DNA of 64,000 nt. Source: Bacteroidales bacterium. GTDB lineage: Bacteria; Bacteroidota; Bacteroidia; Bacteroidales; P3. The position numbers were made by a program, and so were the translations under genes. The notes below the pieces were generated by a model. It worked only from the letters and a program-made list of their open reading frames with translations, was not told the DNA's origin and searched no databases. Below, piece after piece: positions 16,529 to 25,335 of this stretch; the stretch's first letter is position 1; each line of letters starts with the position of its first letter. The DNA lies in assembly GCA_017439185.1 (NCBI GenBank), contig JAFRTM010000013.1, forward strand, positions 175,179-239,178. The letters run 5' to 3'.

Positions 16529-16543
16529 AAAAAGTAAAAATTG

Positions 16544-16573
16544 TTGTATATGAAATAATTTTTGTATATTTGC
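16544..16573 (+). promoter_or_regulatory. ptb promoter
   Basis: TTG at 16544-16546, 18 bases, TATATTTGC at 16565-16573. Confidence 0.75.
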
Positions 16574-16630
16574 AGATTGGTTTATTAGGCAATAAATAAA
16601 GTATTAACAATATAAAAAATTAAAAACAAG

Positions 16631-17545
16631 ATGATTACAAAACTTGACGATTTGCTGGAACTGGTGAAGACCAAAGGCAAAAAAAGGCTGATTGCGGCAT
16701 ACGCAAATGATTCTCACACTATAGGTGCTGTAAGCATGGCCATAGACCGTGGTATCGTGGATGGCACACTGGTCGGAGACATCGAGACCATCAAGAAGGT
16801 GTGTGCCGAGGAAGGTATCGACGTAAACAAGTTCGAGCTGGTGCAGGAAGCCGACGAGACCAAGGCCGGCGTGAAAGCCGTGGAGCTGGTCAACGAAGGC
16901 GGCACCGACGGCAAGTTCCTGATGAAGGGTCTGTTGAGCACCGACAAATATATGCGCGCCATCCTGAACAAGGAAAAGGGCCTCATGCCTGGCAAGAAGA
17001 CCGACATGCTGACTCACATGGCTGTGTTTCAGGTGCCGGCTTATCATAAGCTGCTGGTTTGCTCTGACGTGGCCATCGTGCCTGCTCCCGACATGAAGCA
17101 GAAACAGGCCATCCTGGGATATCTGATCCAGACCGCCAAGAGCCTCGAAATCGCCAAGCCGAAGGTCGCCGTGTTGGCTGCTACCGAGCAGGTTTCGACT
17201 GGCATGCCCGCCTGTGTCGAGGCTGCCATCATCAGCAAGATGGGTGAGAGAGGCCAGATCAAGGGTGCCGTGATCGACGGACCTCTGGCTCTCGACGTGG
17301 CCATCGACAAGGAGAGCGCCCAGACCAAGAAGGTGGGCGGCGAGGTGGCCGGCGATGCCGACTGCATCCTCTTCCCCAACATCGAGAGCGGCAACGTGTT
17401 CTACAAGACCTGCACCAAGTTCGGCGGCGCCGAGTTGGCTTGCATGGTCGTGGGTGCCAAGGTGCCGTGCGTGCTGACCAGCCGTGGCGACAGCATCACC
17501 ACCAAGCTCTACAGCATCGCCCTCGCTGCTCTGAACGCAAAATAG
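16631..17545 (+). CDS. ptb: Phosphate butyryltransferase
   Basis: 304 residues of the phosphate acetyl/butaryl transferase family, which convert acyl-CoA and phosphate to acyl phosphate and CoA in the cytosol. Family features include the N-terminal AAYANDSHTIGAV, GKTDMLTH-type loop (GKKTDMLTHMAVF near 117-129), and the C-terminal NIESGNVFYK...GGAELACMVVGAKVPCVLTSRGDS phosphate/CoA site. Length about 300 fits butyryl- rather than the longer phosphotransacetylases. No butyrate kinase gene is adjacent, which is unusual because ptb is generally paired with buk. It has its own promoter and a strong terminator, so it is monocistronic. Confidence 0.9.
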   Translation: MITKLDDLLELVKTKGKKRLIAAYANDSHTIGAVSMAIDRGIVDGTLVGDIETIKKVCAEEGIDVNKFELVQEADETKAGVKAVELVNEGGTDGKFLMKGLLSTDKYMRAILNKEKGLMPGKKTDMLTHMAVFQVPAYHKLLVCSDVAIVPAPDMKQKQAILGYLIQTAKSLEIAKPKVAVLAATEQVSTGMPACVEAAIISKMGERGQIKGAVIDGPLALDVAIDKESAQTKKVGGEVAGDADCILFPNIESGNVFYKTCTKFGGAELACMVVGAKVPCVLTSRGDSITTKLYSIALAALNAK

Positions 17546-17568
17546 TATTCATCACTTGATAGTAAAGT

Positions 17569-17608
17569 AAGCGGTCGGCTGGCATTGTCGGCTGACCGCT
17601 TTTTTTTT
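17569..17608 (+). terminator. ptb terminator
   Basis: AAGCGGTC 17569-17576 pairs with GACCGCTT 17594-17601, extended by GGC/GCT, and is followed by nine T. Confidence 0.92.
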
Positions 17609-17622
17609 AATAGGAATTAAAT

Positions 17623-17967
17623 ATGGACAAATTTATCGAAGGACTGGAGAAGGTGGCGATCACCGTGTGCGACAGGGAAGGCAACATTTTGGACATGAAC
17701 CAGGCGTCGGCCAACGTGAACAGCCACGGGCAGAAGATCGTCGGCAACAACCTCTTCGGCTGCCATCCCGAACGTGCGGCAGCGATTCTGCGTGACCTGC
17801 TGGAGAACCATAAGACTAACGTCTATACGGTGGAGAAGAACGGCATCAAGAAGCTGATCTACCAGGTGCCGTGGTATGACAACGGCGAGTTCGGCGGCCT
17901 TATGGAGATTTCGCTGCCTATACCTTACGAGATGCCAAACTACGTAAGACAGCCTAAAGAAAGCTAA
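17623..17967 (+). CDS. Small stand-alone PAS-domain protein
   Basis: 114 residues, cytosolic. The sequence follows a PAS fold: beta strands KVAITVCDREGNILDMNQASA (9-29), the helix before GNNLFGCHPE, and strands NVYTVEKNGIKKLIYQVPWY and GLMEISLPI near the end. No output domain (kinase, GGDEF or DNA-binding) is attached. It may bind a small ligand or interact with a partner encoded elsewhere. It sits just beyond the ptb terminator and probably depends on read-through, since no clear promoter is visible in the 15 bases between. Confidence 0.7.
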   Translation: MDKFIEGLEKVAITVCDREGNILDMNQASANVNSHGQKIVGNNLFGCHPERAAAILRDLLENHKTNVYTVEKNGIKKLIYQVPWYDNGEFGGLMEISLPIPYEMPNYVRQPKES

Positions 17968-18017
17968 AGTTCGCGCTCTTGGAGGTCTCACTTAGGAAAA
18001 ATAGGGAAAATCTCAGG

Positions 18018-18048
18018 GTTTTTCCTGAAAAAAAAGTTGTAGTTTTGC
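18018..18048 (+). promoter_or_regulatory. Promoter of the TonB-dependent receptor
   Basis: The -7 box TAGTTTTGC is at 18040-18048 after an A-rich spacer. The -33 region is only a T-rich run near 18018-18022. Confidence 0.6.
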
Positions 18049-18093
18049 AAGGTGAATAAAAGCAGATTTACTGCAACAAAAAAGCAAAGATAG

Positions 18094-20661
18094 ATGATAA
18101 ACAGAAAGTTACAGGCAATAATCGCAGTGTTGGCAGCCGCCAATGTGGTGCTGGCACAAGGCAAGGTAACCGGTAGGGTGGTGGAGAATAGCGGTGCGGC
18201 GGTGGAGTATGCGACGGTGGCATTGCTGAAGATGAGCGACTCGTCGATGGTGGCGGGCAATATGACCCAGGAGGGTGGAAACTTTACGGTGACGCAGGTA
18301 CCTTACGGCACATACATCCTAAGGGTAAATATGATGGGATTCAAACCCTATTACCATCCCCAGCATGTCACGGTGAGCCAGAATAGGCCAGTAGTGAGTG
18401 TGGGTAAGATATTGCTGACCCCGACGGCGACGATGCTGAAGGCCGCCGAGGTCACGGCAGAGCGGTCTATGATGGAATACCAACTGGACAAGAGGGTGAT
18501 CAACGTGGACAAGAACATAGTGACTGGAGGTGGTACGGCAACTGACGTGCTGGACAATGTGCCGAGTGTGTCGGTCGATAACGACGGCGAGGTGACCCTC
18601 CGTGGCTCGTCGAACGTGAAGGTTCTCATCAACGGCCGCCCCTACGAGCTGATGGGAAGCGAGTTGGATGTCCTTCTGGAGCAGATCCCGGCGAGCTCTA
18701 TAGAAAATGTGGAAGTAATCACCAACCCTTCGGCAAAATATGACCCCGAAGGCATGTCGGGCATCATAAACATAAAACTCAAAGACCAGACCAGCGGCTC
18801 GCTGGGCCTGAGCGGCACGGTGAACGTGAACGTGGGAGCTCCACTGCCATTCCAGATTCCCAATCTCGAGGGCTTCAACACGGGCAATGCCGGCGACCCC
18901 GACTACACCAAGTTCATACCCACCGCCATGGGTACCGTCAACCTCACCTACGCCACCGAGAAATGGAACGTCTTCTTCAACGCCGACGGTGGCATGCGCG
19001 GACGAGGCAACCGCTCCACCACTCACCTGCAGCGGTTCGATAACGGTACCATGGCCTCGTTCGACACCCTCCTCGAATACAACCGGCACAACAACATGAT
19101 GAGCAGCGCCAAGATAGGTGGCGAGTACTATTTCACGCCTCGCACCTCGCTGCTGCTCTCCTACCAGATTAACGGCGGAAAACGCACCAGAATGAGCTAT
19201 ATCGACGCTACCGACTACCTCTACAACGGCCTCTACAACTACCGCCAGACCGACACCAACAACACCAACCGTCTGAACCAGACCGCCTACCTCCTTTTCC
19301 TCCACAAGTTTGGAAAAGACCAGCAACTCAGCATTGACCTCACCTACACCCACCGTCACGGCACGGGCGGCGGCGACCAACGTCAGTTCTACGACATAGA
19401 CTCCATTAACCTCGACAACTACTATTGGCGCATTACCGACAACCAGCGCGGTGGCAACTCTCTCAATGCCAAGGTGGACTATACCCATCCTTTCGCCGAC
19501 CGCTTCAAACTCGAGGTCGGCTACGAGGGCTTTGTCAGCCGCTCGACGCTGAAGTCCTACTACTATATGAACACCTACGACAGCACCGGCGCTTTGAACC
19601 GCGAACTCGACAGCCGTTCGTCGGTAGAGGAGGACTACAACCAGCAGATCCACGCCATCTACGCCACCTTCGGAGGTAAGATAGTGGGCAACCTCACCGG
19701 CCAGGTGGGACTCCGCGGTGAATACTCCATCATCGGTGGCAAGGACCATATGCACTCCCATACCGTGGTGGACAAGGACTACTGGCAGCTCTACCCAACC
19801 GTCCACCTCTCCTACAACATCACCGACAAGCAGAGTATCCAGCTCAGCTACAGCAAGCGCGTACGACGCCCAAGGATGCAGTCGCTCGACGCCTACATCA
19901 ACATTCGCCAGGGCCGTGAGATGAGTTTCGGAAACCCCAACCTCGACCCCGAATACACACACGCCATCGAGCTCTCCTACAACGTGGGTTTTAAGCAGAC
20001 CAACATCTTCACCTCCGCCTACTTCCGCCAGACCAACAACAAGATGACCATGTATGGCTTCGTATGGGATTCCAACACCGTCAGCCAATATGCCGACTGG
20101 ATGATCTACAACCCCGACTACGACGGCTACTGGGCCTCCACATGGCAGAATCTCAATAAGGGCATCAACTATGGCCTCGAGTTCATCCTCGACCAGCAGA
20201 TACTGAAATGGTGGAAAGTCAACCTCAGTGTCAACCTCTACGGCGAATACATCGAAGCACCCGAAAAATTCGCTCTCGAGTCGCAGAACTCCCTGCGCGT
20301 AAGCGGCAAGCTCAGTTCCTTCATGAACCTCCCCAAGGATTGGGCTATACAGCTCTCCGGACAGTTCCGGCCCGGCTTTACCGACCTCCAGACCACCATG
20401 AAGAGCTCCTTCTGGTTTGACCTTGCCGTCAAGAAAGACGTCCTCAAAAAACAAGGCACCGTCAACCTCCGCGTAAGCGACGTCTTCTGCACCGGCGGTT
20501 TCGGCCACGACACCCACAACGACCAGCTGCGCCGCTACTTCCGCGGCAACCGCATAGCCCCCACTATCACTCTCGGCTTCACCTACAAGATCAACAACGG
20601 CCTCAAACAGGAGAAGAAAGCCGAGCAACGCACCGACGACGACAACTACAACGTAGAGTAG
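18094..20661 (+). CDS. TonB-dependent receptor-like outer-membrane protein
   Basis: 855 residues. Signal peptide to about LAQ at 22. Residues 24-110 form a CarboxypepD_reg-like domain (GKVTGRVVENSGAAVEYATVALL). A plug domain follows (about 120-230: RVINVDKNIVTGGGTATDVLDNVPSVSVDNDGE, then VLINGRPYEL and IENVEVITNPSAKYDPEGMSGIINIKL). The rest is a barrel of the OMP_b-brl_3 kind with many aromatic, alternating strands. The architecture fits import of an unknown substrate, driven by TonB. No SusD partner is adjacent, so it is not a classical Sus locus. Third-base composition changes inside the gene near 18850, from G/A-ending codons to C-ending ones. Confidence 0.9.
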   Translation: MINRKLQAIIAVLAAANVVLAQGKVTGRVVENSGAAVEYATVALLKMSDSSMVAGNMTQEGGNFTVTQVPYGTYILRVNMMGFKPYYHPQHVTVSQNRPVVSVGKILLTPTATMLKAAEVTAERSMMEYQLDKRVINVDKNIVTGGGTATDVLDNVPSVSVDNDGEVTLRGSSNVKVLINGRPYELMGSELDVLLEQIPASSIENVEVITNPSAKYDPEGMSGIINIKLKDQTSGSLGLSGTVNVNVGAPLPFQIPNLEGFNTGNAGDPDYTKFIPTAMGTVNLTYATEKWNVFFNADGGMRGRGNRSTTHLQRFDNGTMASFDTLLEYNRHNNMMSSAKIGGEYYFTPRTSLLLSYQINGGKRTRMSYIDATDYLYNGLYNYRQTDTNNTNRLNQTAYLLFLHKFGKDQQLSIDLTYTHRHGTGGGDQRQFYDIDSINLDNYYWRITDNQRGGNSLNAKVDYTHPFADRFKLEVGYEGFVSRSTLKSYYYMNTYDSTGALNRELDSRSSVEEDYNQQIHAIYATFGGKIVGNLTGQVGLRGEYSIIGGKDHMHSHTVVDKDYWQLYPTVHLSYNITDKQSIQLSYSKRVRRPRMQSLDAYINIRQGREMSFGNPNLDPEYTHAIELSYNVGFKQTNIFTSAYFRQTNNKMTMYGFVWDSNTVSQYADWMIYNPDYDGYWASTWQNLNKGINYGLEFILDQQILKWWKVNLSVNLYGEYIEAPEKFALESQNSLRVSGKLSSFMNLPKDWAIQLSGQFRPGFTDLQTTMKSSFWFDLAVKKDVLKKQGTVNLRVSDVFCTGGFGHDTHNDQLRRYFRGNRIAPTITLGFTYKINNGLKQEKKAEQRTDDDNYNVE

Positions 20662-20665
20662 CCCT

Positions 20666-21106
20666 ATGCTCGAGCCTCCACACACCCGCCAGACACCTGC
20701 CGGAACCGAAGTCCTCGACATAGTCCGCCGCCGTTGGGTGGCGCTCACTCCCGAGGAGTGGGTCCGCCAGACTCTCATCCACCACCTCCATCACGACAAA
20801 CTCTACCCGCTCGAACTGATGCAGGTCGAAGGCTCCATCTCTGTCAACAACATGAGCCGCCGCTGCGACATCGTCATCTATAACCCACAGATGAAACCGC
20901 TCATCATCGTCGAGTGCAAGCGCCCCAACGTCCCCATCAACCAGCAGGTCGCCGACCAGGCTTCGCGCTACAACACAGCCCTCCACGTCCCCTATCTCCT
21001 CCTCACCAACGGCCGTCAGACTCTCCTCCTGCGGGTCGACGCCGCCTCCGCCAGCCTCCAGGCGCTACCCGCAATACCCTCATGGCCTGAACTCCTGGAG
21101 TCCTAA
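20666..21106 (+). CDS. HSDR_N_2-type PD-(D/E)XK nuclease-fold protein
   Basis: 146 residues, beginning four bases after the receptor stop. The core matches the type I restriction enzyme R N-terminal family: a helical lead (LTPEEWVRQTLIHHL), then D68 in RRCDIVIYN, E83-x-K85 in IIVECKRP, and a QASRYN helix followed by YLLLTNG. The D...ExK residues of a PD-(D/E)XK nuclease are therefore intact. Single-domain proteins like this are widespread in Bacteroidota and their role is unknown; no methylase accompanies it. Codons are strongly C-ending, like the end of the preceding gene. Confidence 0.82.
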   Translation: MLEPPHTRQTPAGTEVLDIVRRRWVALTPEEWVRQTLIHHLHHDKLYPLELMQVEGSISVNNMSRRCDIVIYNPQMKPLIIVECKRPNVPINQQVADQASRYNTALHVPYLLLTNGRQTLLLRVDAASASLQALPAIPSWPELLES

Positions 21107-21166
21107 CACATAGACTCTATTCCCAACTTAAACCGGTCATGTCCCAAAAGAGATTTCATTGACGTC

Positions 21167-21633
21167 CTCATACATAAGTACGATGATGGGTGATTCTAAA
21201 TCGCATTTTTTTGGAGCAAAACGGGGAATTTTAGGATTTTTTAACCTTTTTGTTATTGGTGGTCAGTGGATAGTAATTTGATCTTGTTTTTTTGAATGGG
21301 GTCCATGGCACACATATTGCACTCACATAGCACACACATAGTAGGCATATTCGGGAATTCTCATAGTTTTGTCTTACTGGGGAGTACTTTTATTCTACTT
21401 GGGCTTGGTTGAGATTCGTGGCTGTGGATTGGGACGGTGTGATAGATTTCATAGAATATATGGAGTCGATAGAGGCTATAAAATTGACTGGGAGCAGAGG
21501 TCAATGCTGTTGTTGAAAAATATTTTTTACTGCTCGTATTTATTTGTATTCCAAATCATTAAAGAGAAGAGTTGTATTCTTTGGGACGTAAAAGTGCGAT
21601 TTAGAATGAGGGTCTTTCGTACTTATATATGAG
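21167..21633. mobile_element. Inverted-repeat-bounded element, MITE-like
   Basis: The two ends are imperfect inverted repeats of about 40 bases. The left end at 21167-21205 reads CTCATACATAAGTACGA, a variable gap, then ATTCTAAATCGCA. The reverse complement of 21595-21633 reads CTCATATATAAGTACGA, gap, ATTCTAAATCGCA. About 467 bases are enclosed, AT-rich and without a convincing gene; an 87-residue frame at 21369 resembles nothing. There is no transposase, so it would be non-autonomous if mobile. I could not identify a clean target duplication. Confidence 0.6.
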
Positions 21634-21708
21634 AGGCGACTTGAGCGAGAGTTCTTTGACACGACTGAATAAAATTAGACAAATAAGTGATATGTAGAAT
21701 ATTATTTG

Positions 21709-21717
21709 TATATTTGC
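21709..21717 (+). promoter_or_regulatory. Promoter -7 box of the first FISUMP-like gene
   Basis: TATATTTGC at 21709-21717. The -33 element is unclear. Its position shows that the ATG at 21687 cannot be the start of the lipoprotein. Confidence 0.6.
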
Positions 21718-21821
21718 AGAATATTAGTTTGTGCGAAAACAGTGTCAATTGCCTGAGAGGCAACAGATTGGGTGTTTATCGGACAGATATTTGTACGCAA
21801 TATATGACAAAAATGACTGAT

Positions 21822-22736
21822 ATGAAGAGATATATGTGGCTGTGGGTGGCTGTGCTGGTGTGCGGACTGCTGTGCGGCTGCGACCCAAAGGAGGACCCGG
21901 TGGAGCCTGACGACTCGATCCCCAGCTGGGATGACGACGAGGAGTATGACGAGCCGGTGACGGTGAGCAACGGACTGTTCTCGGTGTCGGAGAGTCGCCA
22001 GGTGTACTTCTCGGCCGGGAACCTGCAGTACAAGGCGTCCTCTGGCACATGGAGGATTGCACCGAAGCAATATGAATGCATTGGTGACGACAATGCGAGA
22101 ATCGGAGCGTCGTATGACGGATGGATAGACCTCTTCGGGTGGGGCACGAGCGGATGGAGCAGCGGAGCCAACGCCTACCAGCCCTACGCGACGAACAATA
22201 TGGCGACGGACTACACTCCCGGCGGCAATGCGTCGAACAACCTGACCGGCAGCTATGCCAACAGCGACTGGGGAGTGTTCAACATAGTGTCGAATCTCTC
22301 GCCTACCAGCGGCTGGCGGACCCTTACGCAACCCGAATGGGGCTACCTGCTGGGGAGTGCCGGGAAGAGGTTCAACAAGTGGGGAGCCGCGACGGTTGAC
22401 AGCCGGTACAGAGGTATAGTGATACTGCCCGACGACTGGACACAGCCTTCGAAGGTAAACTTCACGGCAGGAAACGGGCAGGAGTACAACACCAATATGT
22501 ACACGCTGAAGCAGTGGGAGCGAATGGAGAGTGCGGGAGCCAAGTTCCTGCCTGCAGCAGGCTACAGGGTAGGAACGTCGGTATATGGTGTAGGGACCTA
22601 CGGATACTACTGGTCGGCAAGCGCGAAGGATGAGAACTATGCCTTCGGCATGAACTTCTATGCCACCTATCTGACGGGGCAGTACCCGCTGTACAGAGAC
22701 TACGGGCGGTCGGTGAGGCTGGTGCGAGACAAGTAG
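21822..22736 (+). CDS. FISUMP-like surface lipoprotein (paralog 1)
   Basis: 304 residues from the ATG at 21822 (an ATG at 21804 is also possible). Signal with lipobox GLLCGC followed by an acidic linker (PKEDPVEPDDS, WDDDEEYDEP). The body has the FSVSESRQVYFSAGNLQY strand, the GWIDLFGWGTSGW block, WRTLTQPEWGYLL, and a C-terminal GYYWSAS...GRSVRLVRD motif like the FISUMP (Fibrobacter succinogenes major paralogous) domain. Function unknown, probably surface-exposed. Paralogs are at 25336 and 40289. MATE transporter follows 15 bases later. Confidence 0.8.
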   Translation: MKRYMWLWVAVLVCGLLCGCDPKEDPVEPDDSIPSWDDDEEYDEPVTVSNGLFSVSESRQVYFSAGNLQYKASSGTWRIAPKQYECIGDDNARIGASYDGWIDLFGWGTSGWSSGANAYQPYATNNMATDYTPGGNASNNLTGSYANSDWGVFNIVSNLSPTSGWRTLTQPEWGYLLGSAGKRFNKWGAATVDSRYRGIVILPDDWTQPSKVNFTAGNGQEYNTNMYTLKQWERMESAGAKFLPAAGYRVGTSVYGVGTYGYYWSASAKDENYAFGMNFYATYLTGQYPLYRDYGRSVRLVRDK

Positions 22737-22751
22737 TGCCAAGGAGGGAGG

Positions 22752-24101
22752 ATGTTCGACAATAGAGACAGCATAGATTTTCGCAACAGCGAAATTCCCA
22801 AGATATTTCGCAGCCTATTCATCCCTACCCTGCTAGGGATGATGTTCAACGTGGCGTTCACTTTGACCGACGGCATCTTCGTGGGGCACGGAGTAGGACC
22901 CGAGGGCTTGGCGTGCGTGAACCTGGTGGCTCCGATAATGATGGTGGTCACGGGACTGGGGATGCTTTTCGGGATAGGAGGCAGCGTGGTGGCCGCCATA
23001 CACCTGGGCAAAGGGAACGAAAAAGCTGCAAGAATCAACGTCACACAGGCCTTCGGGTGCTCGATCGCAGTGGCGGTGCTTATGGGTACGGTCTTTTACT
23101 GCTTCCCCGACGACATGCTGAAATTGCTTGGAGTTTCCGGGAACCTGATGCCGCTGGCGAAAGAATACTATATGTGGTTCATCCCCACCTGCCTGTTCCT
23201 GATGTTCCAGCTGGTGGGAGAGTTTATGATAAGGCTCGACGGATCGCCACGCTATGCGATGTATGCGAACATAATACCCGCCGTGGTGAACATCGTGCTG
23301 GACTATGTGTTCATAATCCCGATGCAGATGGGGCTAAAGGGTGCGGCACTTGCCACCGACATAGGGACTGCCGTAGGCATGGCGATGGCATTCTACTATA
23401 TGTTTTTCCGCTGCCGCACGCTGCGGTTCTACAGAGTCAAAGGTACCAAGACCAGTGTGAGACTCACCGTGCGCAACGTGGCATATATGGCGAAACTGGG
23501 GTTCTCGGCCTTCATCGGAGAGATAGCCATCTCGGTAATGATGCTCACCGGCAATCTGGTGTTCGGCCGCTACCTCGGCGACGAAGGGATAGCCGCCTAC
23601 AGTGTGATCTGCTATATTTTCCCTTTGGTTTACATGATATATTGTGCCGTGGCGCAGTCGGCGCAGCCAATCATAAGTTACAACCACGGAGCCGAACAGC
23701 CCGAACGGTCGCGCAAGACATTTGTACACAGCGTGAGCATAAGCCTGGCCTTTGGTGCGGCGATGACGCTGGTGTCGCTGTTTCTGGCCCCGGCGGTGGT
23801 CTCAGTCTTTATCGGCAGAGCCTCATCGGCAGCACAGCTGGCGTCCGGAGGACTGCCGCTCTACTCGCTCGGCTTTGTCTTCGTGGCATTCAACGTGTCG
23901 GCGATAGGATACTACCAAAGCACAGAGCAGGCGACCTGGGCGACAGTGCTGATGGTGCTGAGGGGCATAGTGCTGTTAGTGGCGGCATTCCTGTTGCTTC
24001 CCCTGGCGTTCGGGCAATATGGACTATGGCTGGCAGTGCCGGTAGCCGAGGCAATCACGACGTTGGTCATTGCTGTACGCTACATTTTCAGCAGGAGATA
24101 G
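22752..24101 (+). CDS. MATE family multidrug exporter
   Basis: 449 residues with twelve hydrophobic segments arranged as two homologous halves, typical of multidrug and toxic-compound extrusion proteins that export organic cations or drugs using Na+ or H+. Family features include FNVAFTLTDGIFVGHGVGPEGLA (28-51), GIGGSVVAAIHLGKGN (74-89) and, in the second half, GDEGIAAYSVICYIFPLVYMIYCAVAQSAQPIISYNHGA. It is inner-membrane. It lies 15 bases after the FISUMP-like gene and so may be co-transcribed with it. The substrate cannot be told. Confidence 0.9.
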   Translation: MFDNRDSIDFRNSEIPKIFRSLFIPTLLGMMFNVAFTLTDGIFVGHGVGPEGLACVNLVAPIMMVVTGLGMLFGIGGSVVAAIHLGKGNEKAARINVTQAFGCSIAVAVLMGTVFYCFPDDMLKLLGVSGNLMPLAKEYYMWFIPTCLFLMFQLVGEFMIRLDGSPRYAMYANIIPAVVNIVLDYVFIIPMQMGLKGAALATDIGTAVGMAMAFYYMFFRCRTLRFYRVKGTKTSVRLTVRNVAYMAKLGFSAFIGEIAISVMMLTGNLVFGRYLGDEGIAAYSVICYIFPLVYMIYCAVAQSAQPIISYNHGAEQPERSRKTFVHSVSISLAFGAAMTLVSLFLAPAVVSVFIGRASSAAQLASGGLPLYSLGFVFVAFNVSAIGYYQSTEQATWATVLMVLRGIVLLVAAFLLLPLAFGQYGLWLAVPVAEAITTLVIAVRYIFSRR

Positions 24102-24110
24102 CTGCAAGAT

Positions 24111-24142
24111 TTTGCCACTTATAAAAAAATGTGTATCTTTGC
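24111..24142 (+). promoter_or_regulatory. prfA promoter
   Basis: TTTG at 24111-24114, 19 bases, TATCTTTGC at 24134-24142. Confidence 0.85.
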
Positions 24143-24189
24143 AAACGAAAATAGACGGAACGGAAATAGATATATAGATAATTACCAAT

Positions 24190-25260
24190 ATGTTAGATAA
24201 ACTTGAAGCGATATACAGCCGTTATAAAGAGATAGAGCAGCAGATGAATGACCCCGACATCACGTCGGACATGAAGCGCTACGTAAAAATCAGTAAGGAC
24301 TACAAAGACTTGCAACCTGTGGTGAAGGCCTATCACGACTACAAGTCTTTGCTCGACACCATTGCCGAGTGCAAGGACCTGTTGGAAAACGAGAAAGACC
24401 CGGAACTTCGCGAGATGGCCAAAGAGGAACTCGTAGCCAGCCAGGAACGTCGCGAAACCATGGAAGACGAGATACGCATACTCCTCATCCCTGCCGACCC
24501 GACCGACTCGAAGAACGCCGTTGTGGAGATACGTGGCGGTACGGGAGGAGACGAGGCCTGCATATTTGCGGGAGACCTTTTCCGCATGTACTCACGCTAC
24601 TGTGAGAAGAAACACTGGAAAGTGGAGGTCACCGACTTCAACGAAGGCACTTCGGGCGGCTACAAAGACATCACCTTCACCGTTACGGGTGAAGGAGTCT
24701 ATGGCCTGCTGAAATATGAGAGCGGCGTGCACAGAGTGCAGCGAGTGCCTGCCACCGAGACCCAGGGACGAATACACACTTCGGCCGCGGGCGTAGTGGT
24801 GCTGCCGGAGGCCGAAGAGTTTGACGTGGAGCTGAACATGAACGATGTGAGAATCGACACATTCTGTGCCAGCGGTCCTGGAGGCCAGTGCGTGAACACC
24901 ACCTATTCGGCAGTCCGCCTGACCCATATACCCACCGGCATCGTCGTCTCGATGCAGGACCAGAAGAGCCAGATAAAGAACAAGGAGAAAGCCATCGCCA
25001 TACTGCGTACCCGCCTCTACGAACGCGAGTACAACAAATACATGGAGGAGCTCTCCAGCAAGCGCAAGACCATGGTGGCCACCGGCGACCGCAGCGAGAA
25101 GGTGCGTACCTACAATTACCCCCAGAGCCGCGTGACCGACCACCGCATAGGCTGGAGTATGCACAACCTGCCTGCCTTTATGGATGGCGACATTGAGGAC
25201 TGCATCGAAGCGTTGCAGCTGGCCGAGAATGCAGAGAAACTGAAAGAGGCTGTAGGATAA
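24190..25260 (+). CDS. prfA: Peptide chain release factor 1
   Basis: 356 residues; recognises UAA and UAG in the ribosomal A site and triggers peptide release. The tripeptide anticodon PAT occurs in RVPATETQGRIHTSAAG, which marks RF1 rather than RF2. The catalytic GGQ is in SGPGGQCVNTTYSAVRLTH near residue 230, with cysteine after the Q where many homologues have H or S. The C-terminal RTYNYPQSRVTDHRIG block is conserved. Own promoter. No prmC (GGQ methyltransferase) gene is adjacent. Confidence 0.97.
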   Translation: MLDKLEAIYSRYKEIEQQMNDPDITSDMKRYVKISKDYKDLQPVVKAYHDYKSLLDTIAECKDLLENEKDPELREMAKEELVASQERRETMEDEIRILLIPADPTDSKNAVVEIRGGTGGDEACIFAGDLFRMYSRYCEKKHWKVEVTDFNEGTSGGYKDITFTVTGEGVYGLLKYESGVHRVQRVPATETQGRIHTSAAGVVVLPEAEEFDVELNMNDVRIDTFCASGPGGQCVNTTYSAVRLTHIPTGIVVSMQDQKSQIKNKEKAIAILRTRLYEREYNKYMEELSSKRKTMVATGDRSEKVRTYNYPQSRVTDHRIGWSMHNLPAFMDGDIEDCIEALQLAENAEKLKEAVG

Positions 25261-25335
25261 AATAAAGCAAGCCCACCAGCCGACTCCTAAAAGTCAAAGA
25301 CATCTGCCCGTACAAAGTAGAAAATACGCAGGAAT

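Noticed and set aside
18319-20778. An 819-codon antisense frame under the TonB receptor
   Set aside because: The valine-, glycine- and glutamate-rich sequence mirrors C-ending codons of the real gene and has no domain.
21369-21632. An 87-codon frame inside the inverted-repeat element
   Set aside because: Its end lies within the right inverted repeat and the sequence resembles no transposase or small protein.
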